Below, in pieces: positions 63,861-64,000 of a stretch of 64,000 nucleotides of DNA. This stretch comes from Cohnella mopanensis. GTDB taxonomy: Bacteria > Bacillota > Bacilli > Paenibacillales > Paenibacillaceae. The DNA lies in the NCBI RefSeq assembly GCF_022352055.1, contig NZ_JAKRWM010000001.1:186001-250000 (forward strand), given 5' to 3'. The notes under the pieces were generated by a model that did not search any database, was not told the DNA's origin, and saw only the letters and a list, made by a program, of their open reading frames with translations. The translations under genes and the position numbers were made by a program. The first letter of the stretch is position 1. The number at the start of each line of letters is the position of its first letter.

Positions 63861-64000
63861 ATGAGCTCGTTTTTCGACAGCGGACCGCTTCCGGATTGGA
63901 AGGACATTCGGAAGTGGCTGGGCAAAGACATTCCATGGAAACTAGCGGAAAATTGGGATCAAGATAACGATTCGAATTGGTTGAATCAATATATTAAAGA
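63861..64000 (+). CDS. Unidentified protein, 3'-truncated by the window
   Basis: Read directly: 46 codons from ATG 63861, with GGAGGGAATAGG beginning about 15 bases upstream. The fragment is acidic and Trp-rich (SSFFDSGPLPDWKDIRKWLG and KDIPWKLAENWDQDNDSNWL), without signal peptide or membrane segment. Trp/Pro-rich leads of this kind occur before Hsp20-like domains in some Paenibacillus proteins, but the part that would decide this is outside the window. It diverges from the gerP operon. Confidence 0.6.
   Translation, partial: MSSFFDSGPLPDWKDIRKWLGKDIPWKLAENWDQDNDSNWLNQYIK

Overview
The window looks like a chromosomal piece of a spore-forming, carbohydrate-degrading member of the Paenibacillaceae (Paenibacillus or Cohnella type). 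The reasons are strong AGGAGG-type ribosome binding sites, frequent GTG and TTG starts, YesM/YesN-type sensor kinase and AraC-type response regulator pairs, a glgBCDA operon, matches to the AraR, CcpA and GlnR/TnrA operator consensus sequences, and a gerP spore-coat germination operon with a YjcZ-like miniprotein. No rRNA, tRNA, CRISPR array, insertion sequence or prophage gene was seen.

Layout. 1-9840 is the 3' part of a large non-ribosomal peptide synthetase (NRPS): half a condensation domain, then A-T-C-A-T-C-A-T. The three adenylation pockets read as Thr, an unusual Cys-like code, and Gly. The protein has no thioesterase and ends in a papain/BtrH-like domain. 9896-12343 holds an ABC-2 exporter divergent from a TetR regulator, with two operators of identical geometry between them. 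12401-17214 holds small metabolic and regulatory genes: aldo-keto reductase, MFS exporter with divergent HxlR regulator, GIY-YIG protein, WYL regulator, and a zinc-ribbon/GyrI-like protein. 17215-17866 is non-coding and rich in inverted repeats.

17867-26046 is a sugar sensing and uptake unit: response regulator, histidine kinase, membrane-anchored sugar-binding sensor (the arrangement known for XylFII-LytS-YesN), then a ribose/xylose-type ABC importer. 26202-29357 holds poorly characterised envelope proteins, including an AT-rich lipoprotein gene followed by an overlapping out-of-frame ORF. 29489-31003 is a MarR plus luciferase-like oxidoreductase operon with a palindromic operator.

31055-37356 is a galactoside locus: an AraC regulator divergent from a GH2 beta-galactosidase, followed by a GH36 alpha-galactosidase. 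araA follows alone, flanked by two AraR-like boxes. 39733-47410 is the glycogen operon glgB-glgC-glgD-glgA with a GH15 glucoamylase-like gene in last place. A second AraC/beta-galactosidase pair (GH42) is at 49384-52389. 53142-59816, on the minus strand, is a complete sensor kinase, response regulator and MsmEFG-like importer operon without its own ATPase.

60058-61613 is a PucR-family regulator behind a sequence that fits the GlnR/TnrA box consensus at every position. 61673-63662, minus strand, carries a YjcZ-like miniprotein gene and gerPA/F-like, gerPB, gerPC, gerPD and gerPE. The window ends inside a plus-strand gene starting at 63861. The common theme from 17.8 to 60 kb is plant-polysaccharide and galactoside uptake, hydrolysis, and storage of the carbon as glycogen. 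The NRPS with its unusual C-terminal domain is the least conventional element.
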